Assembly: GCA_902797415.1 (NCBI GenBank)
Contig: CADBSQ010000114.1
Location: forward strand, 1-6,341
DNA length: 6,341 bases
Source of the DNA: an uncultured Erysipelotrichaceae bacterium
Lineage (GTDB): Bacteria; Bacillota_I; Bacilli_A; RF39; UBA660
Direction: 5' to 3'
A model generated the notes under the pieces. It searched no databases and was not told where the DNA came from. It worked only from the letters and a program-made list of their open reading frames with translations. The position numbers were made by a program, and so were the translations under genes. This document shows, piece after piece, positions 1 through 5,289 of the stretch (position 1 is the stretch's first letter; each line of letters opens with the position of its first letter).

Positions 1-93
1 AAATTTATGTAGTGCTTTAAGCCTAAACTCTAGCATCCATTCGGGTTCACCTTTTTTCTTACTTATTTCCTTTATTAAATCATCATTAAGCAT
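1..93 (-). CDS. sufB: SufB, Fe-S cluster scaffold protein, N-terminal 31 codons only
   Basis: Partial gene running off the left edge. The minus strand from 93 reads MLNDDLIKEISKKK followed by GEPEWMLEFRLKALHKF. The EPEWMLEFRLKAL block is the signature near the N-terminus of SufB, which with SufC and SufD forms the cytosolic complex that builds Fe-S clusters. The start is well supported: an in-frame TAA lies at 115-117, and GGTGGTGAT (97-105), an 8/9 match to the extended Shine-Dalgarno GGAGGTGAT, precedes the ATG. Relative to Bacillus SufB as I remember it, about 28 N-terminal residues ahead of this block are missing, so this is a short-N-terminus form and not a mis-called start. In most Firmicutes sufB is last in sufCDSUB; here it follows its own promoter and divergent spoVS, so the suf genes appear to be arranged differently. 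The rest of the protein is outside the window. Confidence 0.9.
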   Translation of the reverse strand, partial: MLNDDLIKEISKKKGEPEWMLEFRLKALHKF

Positions 94-96
94 TAA

Positions 97-105
97 ATCA
101 CCACC
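97..105 (-). promoter_or_regulatory. Ribosome binding site of sufB
   Basis: The minus strand reads GGTGGTGAT, one mismatch from the extended Shine-Dalgarno GGAGGTGAT. The GGTGG core ends 7 bases before the ATG. This site fixes the sufB start at 93 and argues against a lost upstream N-terminus. Confidence 0.75.
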
Positions 106-116
106 AACTAAATATT

Positions 117-145
117 AGTTTAATGTTTTGTTTTTTTTATGTCAA
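117..145 (-). promoter_or_regulatory. Sigma-A promoter of sufB
   Basis: A perfect -35 box TTGACA (minus strand, 140-145) and a -10 box TAAACT (117-122) are separated by exactly 17 bases. The predicted transcription start is near 110, giving a leader of under 20 bases that holds only the ribosome binding site. The promoter sits inside the 96-base divergent gap with spoVS and overlaps whatever drives spoVS on the other strand. Confidence 0.7.
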
Positions 146-189
146 GTTTTTATTTTTAAAACATATAGTTTTATGAAAGGAATGAATTT

Positions 190-450
190 ATGGAAATATT
201 AAAAGTGTCATCTAAATCAAACCCTAATAAAGTAGCTGGTGCGATTGCTAATGTTTTTAGATTAAGTAGTGAAGTTGAACTTCAAACAATTGGTGCAGGA
301 AGTTTAAATCAAGCGATTAAAGCTATAGCTATTGCAAGAGGTTTTGTAGCTCCATCAGGTAAGAATTTGGTGTGTATACCAGCCTTTACAGATATTACAA
401 TTGATGGTGAAGAAAAAACTGCGATAAAATTAATTTTAGAAACAAAATAG
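190..450 (+). CDS. spoVS: Stage V sporulation protein S (SpoVS)
   Basis: This 86-residue protein has the exact length of Bacillus SpoVS and matches it nearly throughout: the N-terminal MEILKVS, the central IGAGSLNQAIKAIAIARGF, and the C-terminal VAPSG...CIPAFTDI.IDGEEKTAIKLI. SpoVS is a small cytosolic protein with an Alba-like fold. In Bacillus subtilis it affects septation and progression to spore coat formation. Homologues also occur in bacteria not known to sporulate, so the gene alone does not prove spore formation. The start is the only sensible ATG, with AAAGGA (176-181) 8 bases upstream. It is the only plus-strand gene here. It diverges from sufB and converges on the 147-residue gene, and its TAG stop lies inside the shared terminator hairpin. 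It therefore looks monocistronic. Identification is by sequence recognition and is near certain; the role in this organism is inferred. Confidence 0.96.
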   Translation: MEILKVSSKSNPNKVAGAIANVFRLSSEVELQTIGAGSLNQAIKAIAIARGFVAPSGKNLVCIPAFTDITIDGEEKTAIKLILETK

Positions 451-477
451 ACTCATATTTGAGTCTATTATTTTCTT
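446..477. terminator. Shared bidirectional intrinsic terminator of spoVS and the 147-residue gene
   Basis: A perfect 10-bp inverted repeat has AATAGACTCA (446-455) and TGAGTCTATT (460-469) around a 4-base loop. On the plus strand a T-rich run follows from 471; on the minus strand TTTTG follows the other arm. Both stop codons lie within or against the hairpin: the spoVS TAG at 448-450 in the left arm, and the TAA of the opposing gene at 468-470 at the end of the right arm. One hairpin can therefore end both convergent transcripts. Confidence 0.85.
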
Positions 478-911
478 ATTTTGTTAGGTCGATTTTCTAT
501 AAAATCATCAGGTTTTTTATCACTATATTCTTTATTGCCACATCTTTTACATATTCTTTCATATTTGATGCTAGTCTTATTCTTGATAACAACACCTTGA
601 CCAAACCGATTATTCTTCCAAATTGAAACTGGACTAATGATTTTTTCCCAATCAGTAAAATCATGTCCTTCCGAAGCACAAATCGTTTCAAGCCTTTCTG
701 ATTCTGCCATACTTTTTTCAAAGTCAAGGTTGCCATAAAAAACTGTACAATATCCAATAAATTCATTTAATAGATCTGTAAGCAATCTTTGTTTATTTTC
801 TTCAGATAAATTATTGAACCTTTCTTGAACATATTCTATATCTTCCTTAGTAGAAGTATCAATATTAATTAATCTTTTATATTCACGAAGTAAATTATCT
901 ATCGTTAACAC
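468..911 (-). CDS. Unrecognised 147-residue protein with C-GH-W...C-x2-C zinc-ribbon-like pattern
   Basis: I cannot name a family. The first two thirds look helical and charged (residues 1-75, many Glu/Lys/Leu), with no signal peptide or membrane segment, so it is probably cytosolic. The C-terminal third holds Cys78, Gly82-His83, Trp88, then Arg119-x-Cys121-x2-Cys124-Gly125. This C...GH..W...R.C..CG layout resembles small zinc-ribbon proteins seen in phages and Firmicutes, so zinc binding by Cys78, His83, Cys121 and Cys124 is a reasonable inference, not a demonstration. The start is GTG at 909-911, 8 bases after GGGAGG; no in-frame ATG occurs until residue 69. An ATG in another frame overlaps this start (913-915). 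The gene has its own strong promoter and ends in the terminator shared with spoVS, so it is expressed alone. A real gene is well supported by promoter, ribosome binding site and terminator; its function is unknown. Confidence 0.8.
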   Translation of the reverse strand: MLTIDNLLREYKRLINIDTSTKEDIEYVQERFNNLSEENKQRLLTDLLNEFIGYCTVFYGNLDFEKSMAESERLETICASEGHDFTDWEKIISPVSIWKNNRFGQGVVIKNKTSIKYERICKRCGNKEYSDKKPDDFIENRPNKIRK

Positions 912-919
912 ACATAAAA

Positions 920-925
920 CCTCCC
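920..925 (-). promoter_or_regulatory. Ribosome binding site setting the GTG start of the 147-residue gene
   Basis: The minus strand reads GGGAGG. It lies 8 bases before GTG (909-911) and 4 bases before an out-of-frame ATG (913-915). The ATG would encode only six residues (MCVNDR) before TAA at 895-897. The longer spacing suits the GTG, which opens the 147-codon frame. Confidence 0.65.
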
Positions 926-940
926 ATTGATTTGTTAATT

Positions 941-969
941 ATTATACTTAGTTATAAGGACTTAGTCAA
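941..969 (-). promoter_or_regulatory. Strong sigma-A promoter of the 147-residue gene
   Basis: The minus strand carries TTGACT (964-969), a 17-base spacer and a perfect TATAAT (941-946). The predicted transcription start is near 934, leaving a leader of roughly 20 bases with the ribosome binding site. The -35 box begins one base after the T-run of the upstream gene's terminator. Confidence 0.8.
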
Positions 970-970
970 G

Positions 971-995
971 AAAAAAGACACCTTTCTAGGAGTCT
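971..995 (-). terminator. Intrinsic terminator of the GNAT gene
   Basis: The minus strand reads AGACTCCT (988-995), loop AGAA, AGGTGTCT (976-983), then a run of Ts ending at 971. The stem is 7 pairs with one T-T mismatch. It starts within the TAG stop codon (994-996) of the acetyltransferase gene. Stem plus T-run is a standard rho-independent terminator. Confidence 0.75.
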
Positions 996-1551
996 ATTTT
1001 ATAAATTCTTTGTTATCGATTCTCTCTACTGCTTTATTAATGTTTTCTAAATATAAAAGATACTTTCTTATAGTTTTAGAATCGATTTGTGTCATGGTAG
1101 TCCCTATTACATCAGCACCAAAACTTTTAAAAAATCTAAGTGCCCAAGAATTACCTTTTAATATTTCTAAAATAATATTTTGTCTATTAAATCTTTCTTT
1201 TATATCAAGTAAGGCTTCTTTAACTAATCTAGTACCCACTTCTTTATTTTGATAATCACTTAGTACATAAAGGTTTGTTATCATACCATCGTTTATATGT
1301 CTCAGGTTATCACTTTTTTTATATGATATGTACCCTATCATTTTATCGTTATCATATGCACAAGTGTACAACTCTTTACTCTGTGTAATGTTTTCATCTA
1401 TTTTTTTAGAAGTTTCTTCTATATTAGCAAGCCTTTCTTTTAAAAACTTTTTAGAAAAGTTTTTATTATATGCATCAAGCCAAACCTCTGCATCTAGTCT
1501 AGCTATATCAAGTAAGTTGTTCTCTTTATCTTTTTTAATTGTTATGTTCAT
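994..1551 (-). CDS. GNAT-family N-acetyltransferase, 185 residues
   Basis: A predicted cytosolic acetyl-CoA-dependent N-acetyltransferase; the acceptor cannot be told from sequence. The Gcn5-related fold shows as strand MIGYISYKK (71-79), motif A ITNLYVLSDYQNKEVGTRLV (91-110), a following helix, and motif B NSWALRFFKSFGA (124-136), whose N..A..FF...GA pattern is typical of the family. The acetyl-CoA pyrophosphate loop is usually Q/R-x-x-G-x-G/A; here it is QNKEVG (101-106), with Glu in place of the first Gly, which may weaken cofactor binding or mark a subfamily. The length is normal for a single-domain GNAT plus a charged C-terminal tail. The ATG start has GAGAGG (1559-1564) 7 bases upstream, and an in-frame stop lies just beyond. 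It has its own candidate promoter and a terminator, so it is probably a single-gene unit. Family is confident, substrate unknown. Confidence 0.88.
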   Translation of the reverse strand: MNITIKKDKENNLLDIARLDAEVWLDAYNKNFSKKFLKERLANIEETSKKIDENITQSKELYTCAYDNDKMIGYISYKKSDNLRHINDGMITNLYVLSDYQNKEVGTRLVKEALLDIKERFNRQNIILEILKGNSWALRFFKSFGADVIGTTMTQIDSKTIRKYLLYLENINKAVERIDNKEFIK

Positions 1552-1574
1552 GATAAAACCTCTCTATCATAAAC

Positions 1575-1603
1575 ATTGTATCAAACTTTTTTAAAAAAGT
1601 CTT
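1575..1603 (-). promoter_or_regulatory. Candidate extended -10 promoter of the GNAT gene
   Basis: The minus strand has TGATACAAT (1575-1583), that is a TG-n extension plus the -10 box TACAAT (1575-1580). A weak -35 AAGACT (1598-1603) lies 17 bases upstream. The spacer overlaps a perfect palindrome (1585-1600). The predicted start near 1568 gives a short leader with the GAGAGG ribosome binding site. Confidence 0.5.
1585..1600. repeat. 16-bp perfect palindrome in the GNAT promoter
   Basis: ACTTTTTTAAAAAAGT is its own reverse complement over 16 bases. It lies between the -10 and -35 boxes of the candidate GNAT promoter, so it could be an operator or a bent A-tract. With only two G/C pairs it is also the kind of palindrome that AT-rich DNA produces by chance. 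Confidence 0.5.
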
Positions 1604-1639
1604 TATTTTTAAAAACTATTTTTACAAAAATTTGTTTTA

Positions 1640-1660
1640 TGTCAAGTATTTGACAAGTAT
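1640..1660. repeat. Inverted and direct repeat between the 355-residue gene and the GNAT gene
   Basis: TGTCAA (1640-1645) and TTGACA (1650-1655) form an inverted repeat with a 4-base gap. CAAGTAT occurs twice (1643-1649 and 1654-1660), offset by 11 bases, about one helical turn. The arrangement could be a regulator binding site. It also contains a perfect minus-strand TTGACA -35 box, but only a poor -10 (AAAAAT, 1618-1623) at 16 bases. No terminator for the 355-residue gene is visible in this gap. Confidence 0.4.
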
Positions 1661-1697
1661 ACACTTTTATAATTTATAAATAATTTTTGTATAAATT

Positions 1698-2765
1698 TCA
1701 ATTGTTATTTAATTGAATTATTTTAGGCTTTATAGATTCATCATCTTTTTTTAAATAATTACTGATTTCTTTTTTTAATAGTTCCATGAAGTCTAGCTCA
1801 TCTTGGTTTAAATCATCAACATTAATTGGATATAATTTGTATTTTTCAAAGTTAAAATACAATCCTTCTATGTAGGCATATTCTTCAAAGAGATGATCTA
1901 GCTCTAATTCTTCTAATACAAAATAAATTAATCCGTCTAAATATTCTCCATCATACTTTTTTTCCAAATCATGAGCTTCTATTATATTATCTGCTATAGT
2001 TAAGATTTGTTCCATATTTTCATAATTAACTTTTTCTTCATATTCATCCCAGTTTGCCGTTATCATGGTAACTTCGTTTTCAAACATGGTATCTAATTTA
2101 TTTGTTGATAATACATAGTCTGCTAATGATTTATCATATCTAGAAAGTATATCATATATAGTTTTATTTTTGTATTTCAAGAAGTCTTCTTTTCTTTTAA
2201 ACATTTGATGTACTGTTTTCTCTAAGTTAATTTCAAATAAAATAGCTTTACTAATTTTCTTTGCAAAATATGTTTTAATTATATCGCTATTTGGATATAG
2301 TGTGTCTATTACATCAAATGATGTTATTACGCCTTCCTCATCGTTTATTTTGCAGATTTTTATTAGGCTATTAATAGTGTGTGTGTAATAATACAATTTA
2401 TCACTAAAATAGGTTTCTTCTCTACTCTCTAACTCTAGTTTGCTCATAGTTATTAATAGTTCTAAAAGTTCTGTTTGTTTTTTACTTACACTTTTTCCAA
2501 AGTTTTTTCTTGATGCAAATTTAGTATTTAAGTCCTCAAGAGCATAGCTTGCAACCGTTTTAATAAACTCATAATCATTTTTAAAACTATTGATTAGATA
2601 CATTACAAAAGAATAGTTCTTTTTTACAGAAGGACTTGCCTTATAATAAAGATCTTTATTATTAGTTTTATCTATTCTATTAACATAGTCTTCAATTTCT
2701 ACTAAACTAGCATCTATAATTCTATTTCTATATTCTCTTAAATCTATTACTTGACTTGTTTTCAT
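1698..2765 (-). CDS. Unrecognised 355-residue soluble protein
   Basis: I do not recognise a family. The protein has no signal peptide or membrane segment and is probably cytosolic. It looks almost wholly helical, with a basic middle (about residues 80-100 and 168-202) and a strongly acidic C-terminal half rich in Glu, Asp, Tyr and Leu (about 226-345). Residues 39-72, with KASPSVKKNYSFVMYLI and FKNDYEFIKTVASYALEDL, faintly recall the 'ASxxLKxDxEFV' helical repeats of DUF4116-type proteins; this is a weak impression. There are only a few prolines, no cysteine cluster, no nucleotide-binding loop and no obvious catalytic motif. The ATG start has AAGGGG (2773-2778) 7 bases upstream and a TATAAT promoter just before it. 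The stop is TGA. It sits between the leuS terminator and the GNAT gene, without a clear terminator of its own. The frame is long enough and well enough framed by signals to be real; the function is unknown. Confidence 0.8.
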   Translation of the reverse strand: MKTSQVIDLREYRNRIIDASLVEIEDYVNRIDKTNNKDLYYKASPSVKKNYSFVMYLINSFKNDYEFIKTVASYALEDLNTKFASRKNFGKSVSKKQTELLELLITMSKLELESREETYFSDKLYYYTHTINSLIKICKINDEEGVITSFDVIDTLYPNSDIIKTYFAKKISKAILFEINLEKTVHQMFKRKEDFLKYKNKTIYDILSRYDKSLADYVLSTNKLDTMFENEVTMITANWDEYEEKVNYENMEQILTIADNIIEAHDLEKKYDGEYLDGLIYFVLEELELDHLFEEYAYIEGLYFNFEKYKLYPINVDDLNQDELDFMELLKKEISNYLKKDDESIKPKIIQLNNN

Positions 2766-2788
2766 GATTTTTCCCCTTTGCCTGGGGT

Positions 2789-2797
2789 ATTATATCA
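2789..2797 (-). promoter_or_regulatory. Extended -10 promoter of the 355-residue gene
   Basis: The minus strand reads TGATATAAT: a TG-n extension plus a perfect TATAAT (2789-2794). The -35 region is weak (TTTTGT at 2812-2817, 17 bases upstream), as is common for extended -10 promoters. It lies directly after the leuS terminator, with a predicted start near 2782. Confidence 0.65.
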
Positions 2798-2817
2798 AAT
2801 ATAAACTTAAAACAAAA

Positions 2818-2847
2818 GAAAAAATTCCAGTTTATTGGAATTTTTTC
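2818..2847 (-). terminator. Intrinsic terminator of leuS
   Basis: A perfect 12-bp inverted repeat has GAAAAAATTCCA and TGGAATTTTTTC around a 6-base loop. It lies immediately after the leuS TAG stop (2849-2851). On the minus strand the right arm supplies the T-run, followed by TTTTG. The sequence is nearly symmetric, but no plus-strand gene ends here. Confidence 0.85.
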
Positions 2848-2848
2848 A

Positions 2849-5236
2849 CTATTTTACAATAAAGTTAACTAACTTGTTTTTAACAACGATTGTTTTAATT
2901 ATTTCTTTGCCTTCTAAGAACTTTTGAACGTTTTCAATAGTTTTAGCTTCATTAGTTACTTCTTCATCACTTAAATCTAATTTAACGACTTTTCTACCTC
3001 TAATCTTACCACCTACTTGTACAACAAGTTCGAATTCATTTTCTATAAGTTTAGATTCATCAAATTCTGGGTAAGACTTATTATGAATAGAATACTCATT
3101 ACCTATTTCACTCCATAACTCTTCTGAAATATGAGGCGCAAATGGAGCTAGGATAAGTAGTAGTTGTTCTATATAATGTCTTGGTATTTTATCTAATTTA
3201 GAAAGTGCATTTGTGTATTCCATGATACGCGCCATACAAGTATTAAATTGGAATCTTTCTATGTCTTCTCTTATGCATTTGATGGTATTATTTAGTACCT
3301 TATCTACTTCTTTGTAAGTATCCTTTGTTACATTCATTAGTGATACTAATCTATCAATCTTTTGATAAAATTTTACAATGGCTTTAATTCCTTCATCAGA
3401 CCAAGGTCCACCTTCTACATAATTAAAACCAAACATCAAATATCCTCTTAAGACATCAGCGCCATATTTTTCAACGTATTCATCAGGCGAAACTGTGTTA
3501 CCTTTAGATTTACTCATCTTCTCACCGTCTGGACCAAGTATTAATCCTTGATGAACTAAGCTTGTAAATGGTTCATCAAAGTCAACATAACCCATGTCTC
3601 TTAAGGCTTTTGTAAAGAATCTTGCGTATAATAAATGCATACAAGCATGTTCTATACCACCAATATATTTATCAACTGGTAACATTCGGTTTATAACGTC
3701 TTTATTGAAAGGTTCTTTATCATTTAAATTATCTGCATATCTTAAATAATACCATGAAGAGCAAACGAATGTATCTAGAGTATCTACTTCTCTTCTAGCG
3801 TCTTTACCACATTTAGGACATTTACAATTAACAAAACTTTCACATTTTTTAAGTGGGCTCTCACCATCTGGAGTGAATTCTACGTCCTCTGGTAAAACAA
3901 CAGGTAGATCTTTTTCTGGTACAGGAACTATACCACATTCATCACAATATACAATTGGAATAGGTGCTCCCCAATATCTTTGTCTTGATACTAACCAGTC
4001 TCTAAGTTTATATGTAGTTGTCTTTTCTCCTAGCTTATTTTTTTCTAAATACTCATACATTTTGTTTAGAGCATCTTCTTTATTTAGACCATTTAAGAAA
4101 TCAGAATTAATATGTGTTCCATCTTCTGTAAAGGCTTCTTCTTCTATGTTGCCACCTTCAAGGACAGGGATGATTTCTAAATCGAATTTTTTAGCAAATT
4201 CATAGTCTCTTGTATCATGAGCAGGTACTGCCATAATAGCACCAGTTCCATAACTTGCCAAAACATAATCACTAATATAAATAGGTATTTTTTTACCATT
4301 TACTGGATTAATTGCATAAGCACCAATAAAGACACCTGTTTTTTCTTTAGTAGTACTTGTTCTTTCAATTTCGCTTTGTTTAGCAGCTTCTAACTTGTAT
4401 TTTTCAACTTCATCTAATTTTTCCTTAGAAGTAATTTTATCAACTAATTCATGTTCTGGGGATAATACACAGTATGTTGCACCAAATAAAGTATCACATC
4501 TTGTTGTAAATACAGTAAATTTTTCATCAAAACCATCTACTTTAAAATCTACATAAGCACCTATTGATTTACCTATCCAGTTTGTTTGTAAGCTTTTAGT
4601 TTTTTCTGGCCAATCAAGTTTTGGCAAGCATTCAAGTAGTTCATCAGCGTATTTAGTTATTCTAAAGAACCATTGACTCATGTTTTTTCTTATAACAGTT
4701 GTTCCACATCTTTCGCACTCACCTTGTATAACTTGTTCGTTTGCTAAAACTGTTTTACATTTATCGCACCAGTTTACAGGAGCTTCTTTTTTAAATGCTA
4801 AATCGTTTTCAAATAACTTTAAGAACATCCATTGTGTCCATTTATAATAATTTTGTTCACAAGTTATTACTTCATGGCTCCAATCAAACATTGCTCCCAT
4901 TTTTCTAAGTTGTTTTTCCATTGTTTCAATGTTCTTTTCAGTTGATATCCTTGGATGAATACCTGTTTTAATAGCATAATTTTCTGCAGGTAATCCAAAT
5001 GCATCAAAACCCATTGGTTCAAATACGTTATAACCTTGCATTTTTTTAAATCTTGCCCAAGTATCAGCAACACCAAAGTTATACCAATGTCCTAAGTGAA
5101 GCTTTGCTCCAGACGGATAGCTAAACATCTCTAAACAGTATAATTTTTCTTTGTTATCATCTTCTTTAAAATCGTATAGTTTATCTTCTTCCCATTTCTT
5201 TTGCCATTTTTCTTCGATATCTTTAAAATTTCTCAT
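2849..5236 (-). CDS. leuS: Leucyl-tRNA synthetase (LeuRS)
   Basis: A cytosolic class I synthetase that charges tRNA-Leu with leucine. Numbered from the ATG at 5236 it has 795 residues, the normal size for a bacterial LeuRS. In order: the ATP-site HLGH (47-50) after SYPSGAK; a Zn site CDKC/CERC (Cys157, 160, 174, 177); the inserted editing domain with TRCDTLFG and VPAHDTRDYEFA, including the conserved Asp that discriminates against leucine during proofreading; WLVSRQRYWGAPIPIVYC; a second set of CxxC pairs near 431-434 and 466-472; SSWYYLRY; KMSKS (573-577); the anticodon-binding helical region with LAPFAPHISEELW; and the C-terminal domain VQVGGKIRGR. All catalytic and editing signatures are intact. 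The start is ATG at 5236, not the in-frame TTG at 5251, because the ribosome binding site lies between them. Expression is controlled by the leucine T-box leader just upstream, and it is transcribed alone. Confidence 0.98.
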   Translation of the reverse strand: MRNFKDIEEKWQKKWEEDKLYDFKEDDNKEKLYCLEMFSYPSGAKLHLGHWYNFGVADTWARFKKMQGYNVFEPMGFDAFGLPAENYAIKTGIHPRISTEKNIETMEKQLRKMGAMFDWSHEVITCEQNYYKWTQWMFLKLFENDLAFKKEAPVNWCDKCKTVLANEQVIQGECERCGTTVIRKNMSQWFFRITKYADELLECLPKLDWPEKTKSLQTNWIGKSIGAYVDFKVDGFDEKFTVFTTRCDTLFGATYCVLSPEHELVDKITSKEKLDEVEKYKLEAAKQSEIERTSTTKEKTGVFIGAYAINPVNGKKIPIYISDYVLASYGTGAIMAVPAHDTRDYEFAKKFDLEIIPVLEGGNIEEEAFTEDGTHINSDFLNGLNKEDALNKMYEYLEKNKLGEKTTTYKLRDWLVSRQRYWGAPIPIVYCDECGIVPVPEKDLPVVLPEDVEFTPDGESPLKKCESFVNCKCPKCGKDARREVDTLDTFVCSSWYYLRYADNLNDKEPFNKDVINRMLPVDKYIGGIEHACMHLLYARFFTKALRDMGYVDFDEPFTSLVHQGLILGPDGEKMSKSKGNTVSPDEYVEKYGADVLRGYLMFGFNYVEGGPWSDEGIKAIVKFYQKIDRLVSLMNVTKDTYKEVDKVLNNTIKCIREDIERFQFNTCMARIMEYTNALSKLDKIPRHYIEQLLLILAPFAPHISEELWSEIGNEYSIHNKSYPEFDESKLIENEFELVVQVGGKIRGRKVVKLDLSDEEVTNEAKTIENVQKFLEGKEIIKTIVVKNKLVNFIVK

Positions 5237-5241
5237 AATGT

Positions 5242-5248
5242 CTCCTTT
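5242..5248 (-). promoter_or_regulatory. Ribosome binding site that fixes the leuS start
   Basis: The minus strand reads AAAGGAG, 5 bases before ATG (5234-5236). An upstream in-frame TTG (5249-5251) would place this site inside the coding region and start in the T-run of the T-box terminator, so the ATG is the true start. Confidence 0.85.
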
Positions 5249-5249
5249 C

Positions 5250-5289
5250 AAAAAAACACGGCTAGTTCAAAGGACGAACTTTAGCCGTG
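5250..5289 (-). terminator. Regulated terminator of the leuS T-box
   Basis: A 12-bp stem with one AA bulge, arms CACGGCT/AGCCGTG and AGTTC/GAACT, is followed by seven Ts. It shares CACGG with the T-box antiterminator, so the two structures exclude one another. It ends 13 bases before the leuS ATG. It could also stop transcripts arriving from the GH31 gene. Confidence 0.93.

Larger units (their letters stand above)
94..189. other. Divergent intergenic region sufB / spoVS
   Basis: This 96-base, very AT-rich gap holds the sufB promoter on the minus strand. On the plus strand the spoVS promoter is not clear. Candidates are TTGTTT (128-133), 17 bases, TATTTT (151-156), or a TATAGT -10 (164-169) with no good -35 at normal distance. 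The spoVS ribosome binding site AAAGGA (176-181) lies 8 bases before its ATG. I see no obvious sigma-H-type promoter, which is what spoVS uses in Bacillus subtilis. Confidence 0.5.

Noticed and set aside
497..766. A second minus-strand frame of 89 codons inside the 147-residue gene, and one of 69 codons inside leuS (4867-5076).
   Set aside because: Both are out-of-frame shadows of real genes with no initiation signals of their own.
932..1252. Plus-strand frames over the GNAT gene (932-1252, 1328-1594), leuS (3873-4205, 5151-5333) and GH31 (5488-5793).
   Set aside because: They are antisense to well-supported genes, lack good ribosome binding sites and show no recognisable protein features.
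1671..1697. AATTTAT/ATAAATT inverted repeat after the 355-residue gene as a terminator.
   Set aside because: The stem is all A/T with a 13-base loop and has no T-run after it; chance is likely in such AT-rich DNA.
1698..1700. TGA as a recoded Trp codon in the 355-residue gene.
   Set aside because: Reading through adds only eight codons before TAA, and conserved LeuRS tryptophans all use TGG, so TGA is a stop.
2773..2787. A CCCC/GGGG hairpin that could hide the ribosome binding site of the 355-residue gene.
   Set aside because: The predicted transcription start (about 2782) lies past the CCCC arm, so the normal transcript would lack it. The stem is only 4 bp.
5237..5251. A longer LeuRS starting at TTG 5249-5251 (800 residues).
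   Set aside because: The extra five codons contain the ribosome binding site AAAGGAG and begin at the T-run of the T-box terminator. The ATG at 5236 has proper spacing.
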